Below, one piece after another: positions 23,894 to 36,522 of a stretch of 64,000 bases of DNA. The DNA lies in assembly GCA_010909165.1 (NCBI GenBank), contig VJWM01000011.1, positions 930,001 through 994,000 on the forward strand. Reading direction: 5' to 3'. A model generated the notes under the pieces. The model had not been told where the DNA came from. It was given only the letters and a program-made list of their open reading frames with translations, and made no database searches. Origin of the DNA: Anthoceros angustus (Eukaryota > Streptophyta > Anthocerotopsida > Anthocerotales > Anthocerotaceae). Both the position numbers and the translations under genes were made by a program. Position 1 is the stretch's first letter. Every line of letters begins with the position of its first letter.

Positions 23894-26800
23894 ATGGCCA
23901 AGGGGGATGATCCCAAGAGCCCCAAGAGCCCTAAGAGTCCCAAGAGCCCCAAGGAAGATTCCAAAAGTTCCAAAGGAGAGGACTCCAAGGGGGACCCCAA
24001 GGGCAAGCCCAAGGGCATTGTGAATGTCAAGGGCACACCCTCGCCCCCGCGGTACAAAGCTGGACAGGTGAGGTGTTTTTTCTTTCTTGCTTGCTCGCTC
24101 ATATTTTGAGAAATTGGTGGCTTTTAGGTCATGGAGATTGAAGGATTTCCTGGCTCTGGTACATTGCAGGAGCAACCTCCGTTGCCGACCTATCCGATCA
24201 CATGGACCGCAGCTGCTGTTTGTGTGGAATCGGGAGGCCCGGCTCTCGATCTCCACATTCTGGTGGAGCTTTGCAACCAGAGCTCACGGCCAGCTCTCAG
24301 TTTTGCCATTGTGGATGCGCAAGAGTTGCTGGATGAGGTGTGTGTGTGTGTGCGCGGGAGGGTCAAGAGTTGGTAAGGTTGTCTGATGTGTTGGGACCTA
24401 AAGAACTAAGTTTTTTGGTGCAGGAGCTGGGGGATGAGGAATCGGAGTTGGGGAAAGCTTTACGGGATGCCAAACAGGTGCTCAACTTTTGCTCGAGCTC
24501 ATGCATTCCCTGCGGTCGAAGGTATGTAGGGCATTATAGATTTGCCCGTGGTTCACCTTCATTTGTCGACAGGAGTCGATTTCAGGGCCCAAGAAGGACA
24601 AGGATGGAAAGGAGGCCAAAGGGAAAGGGAAGGAGAAACCGCCAGAGAAGGAAAAGGAGAAGGACAAAGGCAAGGGAAAGGGAAAGGAGAAGGGGCAGTC
24701 ACAAATGGGGAGCTGGGTGCAACCGGCTCACATGCAGCAGCTTCTGGCTGGTGAGTCCGGATGGACTGTTGTCAGTGTTGCGGCATCAAGGGTGGGGATT
24801 CGGAAGCTTACAGACCATATCTGCCCTTGCTTCAGCCAGGCAGATTAGAGACCGGGACTTTGAACATCGGGAGGAAGTGGTGCGCAGGGCTGAGCAAGTG
24901 GAGGAAGCTAAACGCAAGGCTGAGGTGTGGTATTACGAGCGTTGGCTGCAGAAGTCTTGACTAATTGAAACAGACTCAAGCTCTTATGGTAGTTTTGTTC
25001 CTGCTGTAGGAAGCAAAGAAATCTGTTGAAGATATGCAAGCAGGACTAGAAGCAGCGAAAAAAGCTTTGCAGGAGTTTGAAGAACGAGACAGGAAACGGA
25101 TTAGGGAAGAGTGGTGGGCACAAAAGGCTGCAGCTGCTGCAGCTGAAGCAGCTGCTAAAGCAGCTGCGAAGAATCCTGAAGGTGCGAAGGGCGATAAAAA
25201 AGGTGTAAAGGGGGACAAAAAAGGGGACAAAAAGGCTGCAGCAGGTGGAAAGGATAAGCAAGGTGGCGATAAAGGGGCGCAGAAACCTCCTACGCCACCA
25301 AAAGGTGAGCAGTATGCTCCCAGGGTGTGCCGAAGGCTTCTTGAGGAACTGGGTGGACAAGGAATTTTGCAGACTTGCACATTTTTGTAGCTGTTCTGCA
25401 GGCAAGGACAAAGGCAAGGACAAAGGAAAAGGAGCTCCCCCGCCGCCTGTGCTGACTCCTGCTGAAGAAAGACTTAGCTGTCAGAACGTTGTGAAGCAAA
25501 GCCAAGAAGCTCTGGAGGCAGCTGAGGCACAGGTCAGACCTCGTCTCCGCCCTGGGATCTCCTCATGGAACCGTTCGTTTCAAGCTTGGTTAACTCGTTG
25601 TGGCTTCCAGGTCATAGAGACAGAGAAACGTGTTGCTGATCTAGAAGCTGTGATCAACGAACCATTTGTCACCTCCCGGGTCTACTGCTGTCTAGGTTTT
25701 GGCGATAATGCTACCTCAGTTGCCGAACTGGCGGCCAGCCAAGATAATATTTTCTGCGCTATCTTGAACATAGCTAAAAAACTTCCCCCACCTCCACCAC
25801 CAGACCCTCCTGAGACTTTACAATCTTCTGACAAGGGGAAAGATCAAGGTGCCAAGAAAGATGGAAAGGCTGAGACTCCATCGCGACCTTCTTCTCCGGC
25901 TGGAGCGGCAGAAAGAGGCAAAGAAAAAGGTGGGAAGAAAGATGGAAAGGCTGAGGCTCCATCAAGACCTTCTTCACCTGCTGGTTTGATGCCCCACAAA
26001 TCCGGTCACTTGAATTGCACTCTCTGCTTGGCATGTGAGCTCATTAGATTGGTGCTGACGTTTGAACAGAGAAGGGCAAAAAATCAGGCAAAGGGAAAAC
26101 AGAGCAGCCAACTGAGGTGCCTATTCCTCCTCTAGTAGCTGAGATGAGGGCATTGGCAAAAGCTGCTCATCTGAAAAATCCTGCCAGGAAAGTATTTGTG
26201 ATGGATGTGTTATATGAAGACAAAAAGGAAGAGGAGGTTCCACCAGATGACAAAGCGGACAGGCCTAAGACTCCTGGTAAGAAAGAGAAGGAGTCGGGCG
26301 GGAAGAAGGAGGCAGGTAAAGGGGCAGACAAAAGACCAGGTTCTCCCCCTGGTGCCAAGAAGGGGAAAGGTGGGAAGGGGGAAGAAGGCATGCAATACGG
26401 TCAGATTGTGGAGGCAGTAGTCAAGTCATGCAGGACTCTTACTGATCAAGTGAAAGAATTCAGGAAAATGGACGGTGATACTCGATTTGTAGAGATCCCA
26501 GATGCCATACCTTTTGAGGTGAATTTCGTATTTTTTCCTGCATATGTACAGGTCATGCATGACACATGGATTTCTGAGAAGGTGGCCTCACTGTCGGGGC
26601 AATTTCTGATTACACCTCTCTGTTCTCTAGGAAGTAAAGATGGATCATTACAAACACCTATTAGATGAAGTTGCACCTGCATTAGTAACCGTCCCCGTGA
26701 TCTTGCACTGTATGATTGAGCAAGTAGCAGTAAGTGACTGTGAAAAGACAGATATACAGACCTTGGAAGCTATGAACCAACGAAAAGAAGCAAGGGTGCT

Positions 26801-29800
26801 TCTGGAGCAAGCTTTTTTAAACCTTGGCCGAAGACTCGAGATACCATACCACAGTCCATTTGGGAACATCTTTTTACCACCAGAGTTTGACTATGATGAG
26901 GTGCAATGCTAGCCAAAAGATCTGAAGTACGTAGGTACACGAGTGGTACACTGACGTGCAGCTTGTTTACTGATATAGATGGAAGATCCTACACCATGTG
27001 AACCCGGCTGCACATGTGATCTGCATCCATATACATTTGACGGAATACCGGTGGAACCCAGGAAAAGGAGCAGATACGAGGAGCACTTGAATGTCATTCA
27101 GGAACAAAGCTCATTTGGCCTGCTGAAGGCTATTCTCACTCGGAAGCGACAAGATCCGCACAAGATAAAGCATGAGCCTCAGTTGAGTCTCTCAGCTCCT
27201 ACTGTGGTGGACGTTTTGAATGTAGAGCAGAGAATGGTGAAGCTTCTTCCAACACCAGGCAAGGATTCTTTGAAGCTCGGAAATTCTTCCCCATCTCTCC
27301 CCTGCCAAGCCACTTATGTTTTGCCCCCCTGTTGTTTACATTATGCTGTTCATGGTCCATCCAGGCCGTGGACGCAGAGAGTTCCCTATTCCTCCATCAT
27401 ACCCTTTAGAAAAGCGGGGTACATGCATGACTGCGTTGCGCAAATTCAGTAGAATTTTTTTTCCTGCTGCTCAGAGATATCGCAAGCTGGTCAGCCACTT
27501 TGCTTTCTATCTAGTTTCTAGTGCAGCAGGATGTGGATGACTTGTTAGTTAGCCTGCTTGACAGATCAGCACAGTTTAATGAGACGTTCGCTTGTGGACT
27601 AAGTTATATTCGGTTTGTGAATATCATGGATGTCTACAGAGGCATATAGCAGACCTCCTGTTGAACAGAAAGGTAGAGACTGTTCCAACAGGAGTGGATA
27701 CAGTTGAAGCTGCTGCTCGTCCTGGAGAACAACCTGAAGAGGGACCGGTCAGTCCGGATGGCACTACTGCTTCGAAGGACGGAGATAAGAGACAGTCACT
27801 TTCTGTCAAAGAACATCCTCTTACGGGGGTAGACAACGGGCGAAAATCCCTTTCTAGAACTGCTGGCGTTAGGGAGGAGAGCAGAAGAAACTCACTCTTT
27901 GGTGATTGTACGCCAGCCAGTGTGGATGGCACTCAGAAAAGTTCTGAGAAAACCCCTTCAACCCCAGGCAGTGATCATGAGGAATGGCATATTCGGCCTT
28001 CAAGATTTACCCAGACAGCTCCCCTGACTGTGCTCCCTGAGGAGCTGGAGCCACTGGAGTCGGCATTTGATCAGAGAAAACTAAGGCCTCATGAGTCGGT
28101 TTTGAACTGCAGGTTTGTAGATACCTTTCCTGATGACACCTTTGGTGAGGCCTACTCAAAAGCCCGACTTGCTCTTCCCTTTGAAAGAATGCTTTATGAC
28201 AAGGATGAAGACTTTGTCATATCTGTTCTGTTTGCTGAGGAAGGAGAGCACCAGTGGACTGGTCACGTTCCCTCTCTGGTATGAGTTTATTAGACTGGAC
28301 ATCTGTTCTACTTAAGTCGCATGAGACCTGTGTGTCTTGTGTGTGCTTGCTGTACTGCTCTACGCTGCTCACCTTTTCATCACTTGCATGCTTCTTATAG
28401 ATCTTGGGCTGGGCAACAGATTCCCTTTGAGCGCTTCTGCTCTGATCTCACAGCGTGCGAGAGGAGAAAAGCGGATTTCGCAGCGTCTCAAAACTCCTTT
28501 TGTCCACCGACAGTGTATGGGATTGAGGATACGGAGGGCAACCTCTCGGAGAAGAAGACCGTCTTTTTGGGACAAGGAGAGTCACTTGTGTGTAATGGAC
28601 TACCAGCGCAAACAAAACCGGAATCTGCAGTCTGTTACAAGCCTCAAGCAACTATGTACAAGGTGGGCATCCTCTGCTTGGAGCTTGGAGCCAACCAGTG
28701 GACGAGCTGTGGTTATTAGAAACTTGGAACAGATGTTACCAACGTCCTGTAACTGTTAAAATCAACTGCAAATTGGTTGTTACTGCATTTGGCAGGATGG
28801 AGCAACTTATCTGTTGCGAGGAGATCATCGAAGTGCTGAAGATTCTTTGCCGCTTGATAACAGCCTAACAGCGTGCTTGAAGGATGGTTTAACAGTCTGT
28901 TTCTATATCACTAAGGATGGCACCCCGAGCATACAGATCACACATCCCAGTGGGCAAACGTTTGAGTTAACCTCTGCAGGGGTAGTGCTTGTTTTTCCGA
29001 CTAATGTGAAGGAGAAAGAGAAAGAGAGAGCCGCAGAAAAGGCTGCCCAAGAAGCAGCAGAGAGGGCCTTAATAGAGAATCAACAAGCAGATCAGGCAGC
29101 AGCTGAAGCGGACTTGAAGAAAGGTGGAAAGAAGGGTGCAGATCCGAAGAAAGCAGGGAAAGGTGAAGCCAAAGTTGAGGCAAAAGCAAAAGGGGATGCC
29201 AAGGAAGCGAAAGCTGAAGCGAAGGGCAAGGATGCTAAACCTGAAAAGAAAGGCAAGGGTAAAAAGGGAGAGACAGCTCCTGAACCCGACAAGCCTCCTG
29301 AGGAACCAGCCAATGCTCAGCAAGATGATAAGACTAACAACATCCGGAGCATCTCAGACATTCTTCGCAAGGAACGTGGTGAGGAGGAAGTCTGGCGATG
29401 TGTTCTTCCATCAGGAACTGTTGTCCGTTACAGGGAGAATGGGGAGTCACAGGTACCCTCAAGCTGTTTTGTATGGAGTTAGTGTGCTTGCAGATCAGCT
29501 TGCATCTTCCTTATGCACAGATCTATTTCCAGACCTAACATGGAAGCCACGTTTTTTGCAGCTACTGTTTGCAAATGGGAACGTTAGTGAGTCGCAGCTA
29601 AATGCAGCCCCTGCATCAGATGCAGTTGAAAGCACGGAGGAAGCTCAGGTGGACCCGAAGTCAGCGAAAAATTCTAAGGCAAAGGATGCTGGAAAGGATA
29701 AAGCTAAGGGCGGCGCAGAAAAGGCTGAGAAGGGTGGCAAGGGCGCCGGAGAGAAAAGTGTGAAAGGTGCCAAAGGAGGTACAGGGGAGAAAGTTGCCGA

Positions 29801-32800
29801 GGAAGGAAAAGGTTCCAAAAGTCGTCCCACTTCTCCATCCTCACCCTCAGAAGATACGCCTCCAGCCTCTCCAAGCATACCAGTTATCCCAGAGTGCCAA
29901 TGGACAGTGACAAACAACAAGGGCTATTTTGTGCTGCAGGTACAACCTGAACATCGTATCTTCATTGCCATTTGGCCAGGTCAAATGCGGTACTTACCTC
30001 CAGTGACATTTTGGCCCTTCACATGCAGACTCCATTCAAGCCACCTCCTCCTATAGAGGAAGCCGAACCTGATCCAAAGGCCAAGCAAGAGACCAAGGGT
30101 AAGGACAAAGGCAAAGATGGAGACAAGGGTGCCAAGGGTGCCAAGGGTCCGAAGGCAGGAGCAACGGATGCTAAGAAAGATGAGAAAGGCGTAGAGAAAG
30201 GGAAACAGGAAGGTAAGGACGGTACAAAAGCGAAGGCTGGCAAAGGTGGGGCAAAAGATGCTGAGATTGCTCCTGAAGTAGTTCCGGAAGCAGTGCCTGT
30301 TGAGGTGCCTGCTATTCCTCCTGAGCCACCAAAACCAACTCTCTTAGAATTTCCCAAGAAGAAGATGGTCCAGGTGACTGATCCGGAGTCAGAGGCCTTT
30401 ATAGCAGTCCGGGAGGATTTAGTGATCCTGATGCAACCGGTCGATGAAAGCTACTGCTTCGTCCAGCATGCAGATGGGACACAGATACTTTGTCAGCAAA
30501 AGGAGTTCACTCTAGAGAGGGAGAAGCCGGAGGAAGTTCCTGTAGTGGTCGAGGAGCTTGAAGAGGTGTACTGTCCCTTGCATAATCCTCGACCCCCCCC
30601 GGACAAGATAAGGTTTAAGGAAGATGTTGCAAGTCTAGCTGCTTCCAGACAGTCCATTAGATCTGTGAGTTTTCTTGGAAGCCTGCAACAGCCGATCTCG
30701 TCTCCTGCAACACAAGCTAGCGGGCTTGCAAGCCCGGCTCCAACCAACCAAGACTCAAACAGGAGGAAATCAGATGCCGTAGGCTTGAGGCAAACCACTG
30801 CCGGGACTGCCACCTCAGGCTTGGATAGCATCAAATCCTCAGCTCCAGCTCCAGCTTCCTCAGCTCCAGCTCCAGCTCTTCCAGCTGCAGGTTCTCCAGC
30901 TCCAGCTCCTCCGGCTGCAGGTTCTCCAGCTCCAGTTGCAGATTCTGAAAATGTACAGAGCAAAAAGTATCCCTTCTCAAGGAAGAAATCCACAAAATCG
31001 ATCATTGTGGAGCCACCTGTGATGGCAATAGACCCAGCTGTGGGAAGGACTTGCCCACACTGTCAACACTGCTGGAAAGAGGTGATACGCGAGTTGCTCA
31101 TGTCCATTGCTTGTTTCTTTGTTGACGGGCTTGACTTGGATGAGGGTAATAAGCGTGCATGCAGCCAATTATCATGTACCTCTACGTGATGTGTAACCCA
31201 AATGTATACTTAAATCCTGCATCTGTCTCATCAGGTCTACCGTCCTCCCCCTATTGTAGTGGAGCCGCCTCCTACAACAACCGTGTGGTATATGCGAAAA
31301 GACGGTCTGCCAAACATTCAGGGCAAGCTTGGGGAAGGCGTAGCCGTTCAGTTTCAGACATTGGAAGGCCAATACTGCGCTTCATGGTCCCAGCCAACCG
31401 ACCAACTGACTCTCATATTACCAAATGGGGTGATACTATACACAGACGGCAAAACAGTTTGGCTGGACAACTCCAGGGGTGTTGATCAAGGCCATCCTGA
31501 TGCGCTGCTGATTAAGAAAAAGCATCGTGATGTAGCGATCAACACAAATGGGCTGTACGCTTTTGATCTGGTAGTTCATTCTCATGTGCTCATGTCCATT
31601 TCATGTCTTGGAAAATATGCTCCAACCTTACTTGTTAGAATGGAAGAGTGGAAGTGGAGATTGAGAGTCCAGCTGCTGGTTTGTTGTTTTGATGTCTGCT
31701 TGATTGTTAGGAGGAAGGGAGTCTCTACCACACTGACAAAGATGGAAATGGATTCATCACCCATAAGGGATCGCTGGTCGAGGTACTTGCGCACGGCCTG
31801 CCTGTGCCTCCACCTTCACCACCAAAACCACCTTATGTGCCAGTCGATTTTTTTACCATCGAGGAGATGCCAGAAGTTGTGGAAGATCCGTCCGTCGTAG
31901 ATCCTGAGGTACATTTTGCAATTCCTAAATTCTCCTCTCCGCGATCTCTGTCGTGTCGTTGAAATGAGGCTGTGTCGGTCATTGCACAGTTGGCTGGACC
32001 TCTTGACCCTAAAGCAAAGGGGAAAGGACAAGGAAAAGGTGCCCCACGCCCTTCCCAGTCTACCGGTGCAAAAGACTTGGAGAAACCAGTTAGCCCATCT
32101 CAGTCTACCGGTGCAAAAGACCTGGAGAAACCAGCTAACCCTCCTCAGCCCGTTCAGAAGCAAGCCGGCAGGGTATCCAGTGTTGTTAGCAGTGCAAAAA
32201 GTCAGCCTCTGGCTTCCAAATCAGCTAAATCTGATGTGCCAGTACCAGCAGCTGAAGGATCCACAACCCAACCGACAGGTATGGCCAACTTTCCGTTTTC
32301 TGGTGCAACTTGATAGAGGTGTTTGTTAGCCTTTACTTGTCCTTTTAGCAGATCTGTTGGTAGTTTATGTGACTTCACGATGTCTGTTTCTTTAGGTGCT
32401 GTTTTGGAACCTGTGGGACTGTTTACACCGAAGCTGCATATACCTGTCCCTCCAATACCTCCGGCCCAGATGCCCGATGAACGTGGCAGCCAATGGGGAA
32501 TCAAAGGCCTGCCTGCACCCCAGCACCCAGCTGCTCCGGTTCCTGCTTCTGCTTCTGACAGTCAAGTTCCTGGGGCTATAGCTGTTACCCGTGCATCACG
32601 ATCTGGCTCTGTGATCCAGGCAGCATCTCCAGGTGAGTTTGGTCAGGCTGTCCTTGGGCTGGTGACCATCTTATTCCTGAGTAACAATTGTCGTGTCTTT
32701 TACCCATCTGTTAGGCATCATGCTAGAGCCTGTGGTAGCTTTGGGTGGTCAGCTGGAAGGAGTACCAGAGGAAGGTGAAAGTGTACCTGGTGAAGGATTG

Positions 32801-35800
32801 ACATATGAGCTGGCTAGCAACAATGAAGTACTAGAAATGCCGCCGCCACCAGAAAACCCAAAACTTCTCGCCGCTGACGTGGGGCCTCCGGCCCGGATTT
32901 TCGTAGCACATGATGGTGGCTATGGCTTTGAGATATGCAGTGAGAAGAAATTTTCCAAGTATGTGCAAACAAGGGCAAATGACCCACTGTGTCATATTGC
33001 AAAAGAAGGCTTCTATGGTGGTGAAGAAAGTACTACGTTCCACACATTCATCTCTGTTAAAGACTTATTGAAGGATCCTTACGCCCCGTTTGTTCCTCTT
33101 CAAGAGAATCCACTGCCCCCTCCTGTTCCTATCAACCCTTTGGCTAAAACAGAACCTCTAACCGACAAGACAACGGCAGAAGGAAAGCTAACTGTAGTAC
33201 GCAGGGTAACAAAATGCCCATGGATTGAAGTAAACTTCGAATTCCCAGTTTTGCCAAGAATTATAGCGCCCTCTAAGCCTCCCACTTTACCTTGTTGCAA
33301 AGAGACACTGGTTTCATATCGTCGCATCTGTGAATACCCGGAATTTTCTATAGAGCAGCTCGATAGAGTGGAAAGAGCCCTGGGAGAGTACGAGAAGTGG
33401 AAGTGTGAGGTTCTGGAAAAGCCGTTGGTGGAAACTGTGGACCCAAGAACAGAAGAAGAAATAACATTGGAAAAGGATATCTCTGAATGCATACGACAGG
33501 TAAACTCTTCCTCTTCTGTTTGCTGGTTCCTGCTTAGTGAGCCTGCACAAATGTATTAGGTTGTGAGCGTGTGGTCACTTGCTGAATTTTGCTAACCAAA
33601 GGTATTCAGAAACGCTTGACAACTTTGTAGCATAGCAGACAGTACACTATTAAATTGACTGTAGGGTCTGGCAGAACAAAAAATATTCGAAGCCCAGCAG
33701 CTTGGAGTGATGGACAGTAGATACGCAGCTGAACTACTTCGAAGAATGAGGAACGGTGAGGCTTGGAGAATAGAACAGATGCTGAGGGAAGAGAGAGCTC
33801 TCCAAGCTAGAAGGAAAGAGGAGTTTCAAAAGTATCTTAAGAGGAAGTGCCACCCGACATTGTGCATACACCAACCGGATCTTCTTCAGAAGACTGGACC
33901 TTATAGACCAATCCGGAATGCAATCTTGCGGTACTGGAAGTGTGAGGAAGGCTTGAGGGCGCTTCTGGACATGCTAGGGGTAAGAAGCACCATGACAACC
34001 CTCAGCATGTTCCATGTGCAGCCCGTGTCTGAGTTAGTACTTAATCGTCAAAAGAACATGCCTCTCGACATGCTCGGTTATGTGTATCTCATTTTGTCCT
34101 TTGTCTTGCAGGAATCAGTGGCTACACTATCTGAGGAGGAAGAGGAGGATCCTGACCAGGTCACGATGGAGGAGATTGAGATTCTCGTCAAAGCAACGAA
34201 GAAGGAAGCCATAGAAGTGTTTGAGGAGATGATGAGATTGATGGAGGTAATTCGCAGTTGATGGCATTGCCTTTAGTCGGCTAAGGAGGACTTGGTATCC
34301 AAGTTTGCATCTCTTACCTCTGGTAATCTATCCTTCAGGAGTTTCGGAAGATGGACCTATTTCCACAGGAAAAGGAGTTTGTGCCCAAGGAGCCAGAGGA
34401 GCCACCTTGCTGCTTTATTGAGTGGATGGTTCTCATCGAGAAGTATCACAAAAAGAACTATCCGGTAATCGTAGTTCACTGAGAATTCTACTTCTAGTGG
34501 GAGTCTGCTCCATGTGTTTTGAGTAAAGATTTATTGCGGTTGGTGGTAACCGCAGACAGCCTACGAGATAGAAGCTGCAGAACTTGAACGCCTAAGAAGG
34601 GAGGAGTATTTGAGAATGGCCAAACTTGAATGCGGGAAATTGTTAGAGGATATGATATCAGAAACCGAGGTGCTTCCCCTGCCACACAGCATGCACTTAA
34701 ACTGCTCCAATGCTTGTCCGGATGAGTGTGTTGCTGTCTCTGACTCACATGTTGTCAAACTGAATCAGACCGAGTATGCCAAACTCACTGCATATCGAAG
34801 TCCCTCGTTCCATAGCTCTGAGTACCTAAGAGACGAGTTCTGGGACGAGCTAATGAGACTAGTTGCTGATCCTGCCCAACCTCCACCTCCACCAGAAGTA
34901 GAACCAACGGTATCTCCCGATCTCAACCTTGCACCAGATTCTGATGGCTCCTAGTCAAGAATACCAACTGTGAGCCGTTTGCAGTCACCTGAATCAACGG
35001 CAACCGAGGAGGATCCAAGAGGCTTGTTCAGGCGAAAGTAAGTATCTTTCCTTGTCAGATAAACACCGTCAACGTTGTCGAGAGGGTTAAACATCGGCTT
35101 TCACGCCTTGAACAGGTGGGACACAGCTCCTTGGCACCTCAATGCAGCGTACCTTAGTGTGGAAGAGGCATTCAGGGTGATGTCGTACTTCAATTCTGTG
35201 TACCTCCTGCGCAAGCGGAACTTGCCAAGAGACAGACCTCAACAATTCCACCTCATGCCCGGCTACATGAACTTCAGAAAAGTGAAGTTCATGAGCACTT
35301 CACTTCAGGTGCGCATGAGAATCCACACACAACAGGCATCCCAAAATCATGTCCATCCGATCTCGCTGTAAAATCTCCAGTGCATGCCAACTCCAATTCT
35401 CTCTGATGTCAGGTTGCCTACATCCTCAACTTCCATGACGACATGGGACGCTTCAAGATCAGGAAGCTGGAAGAGTGCCTGAAAGTCTACTACGAACATG
35501 GACCGGTGTGGTTTACAAACATGCATGTCGTTCCACATTGATCCGCTCCTTGGAAATCCTCGGGAAATAATGTAAGACATCTCCTACAGGTTGCACCCGG
35601 GATGCTGAGGAAAATTAGAGTATTTTTCAAGGCACTAAGAGTGGGAGATTACGCGGACGAGGTTAGCTCCCTCCTCTCAGCAATGTGCAGAGCCTCGTAC
35701 AAGTTGATTGAGATTTCTGGAGCCCTAATATGCTGAGGTTTCCTCTTGCAGATCGAGATTGTCACCGAATTTGATGTTTTCAAGATCCCTATTACGGCCA

Positions 35801-36463
35801 CGGTGCTCCCTCCTGATGAAGAGCTCCCGGACGAGTTTGCTCCTGTGGAAGCCTCTCCCAGCCCGATTCCAGCGACGGTCATCCAACCACCTAGATCTCC
35901 TCCGCAAGCATTACAGCCTACTGAGCCAAGGGGTCCTCCCGCGACGGATAACCTCCCGCTTCCAGAGGAGGAGTGCAACGTTGTGAAGGACCTCATCTCT
36001 TGGATAGAAAGTGATACCATGGGGGAGGTACTGATCAAAGGCCACAGGTGAGGGGAGCGCCTACTGCATTTTTATCCAATTTTGACATCCCCTCATCACT
36101 CCATTGAGGCCTGCCAGTCAAATCCAAGCTTCCCTACACGCATTGTGACATTTTAGAAGCCTGAAAACGGACAATTATTCATTAGGCAAGTTGAGGCCTT
36201 CTCTTGATCAGCCGCAACTCAATATGGCTTCCGAACGTGGAGTCGAACTCGTCGAAATAACGCGAGTGACAGGCTTGACCCGAGTCATCTTAGCCAGATA
36301 CTATGGTTACCGGAACCCGACCTCACGGTTAAGTCTCAACGGTCACTCTCTCCCAGAGCTTCGTGTGACTCAAGGCAGTCTACAAATTCCTGAAGACGCA
36401 TGGCCTCGTCTTAAAAGAATGAAGTGGAAACGACCAGCTCCTTCTCCTCCAAAGGATCTCTGA
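23894..36463 (+). CDS. SPAG17: SPAG17/PF6-like central-pair protein of motile flagella, many exons
   Basis: SPAG17 (Chlamydomonas PF6) builds the C1a projection of the central apparatus and is needed for flagellar beating; in plants this means swimming sperm. The gene starts with an SPK-repeat leader. Early exons I could place are 23894-24067, 24128-24337, 24424-24477, 24573-24924 and from 25009; the last is 36157-36463 after a donor at 36048. Diagnostic is VPVILHCMIEQVA (near 26.69 kb), matching VPLILHCMLEQV of animal SPAG17. Other features are long Lys/Glu/Gly-rich linkers, repeated beta-type segments with D-G-x or PSG turns (KDGTPSIQITHPSG, LPSGTVVRYRENG, HADGTQILCQ, MRKDGLPNIQG, GDGSLYHTDKDG-like), helical regions around 33.3-34.7 kb, and a C-terminal region starting WDTAPWHLNAAYLSVEEAF. 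Roughly 30 exons are expected. All parts seen are open, so the gene looks functional. Exact internal splice sites are not all resolved. Confidence 0.88.
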
Positions 36464-36522
36464 TCAAGACTGGTTGGTGGGAAGTTTGATGTGCTGAGGA
36501 CGGAGGGGAAATGCTTTGAAGG

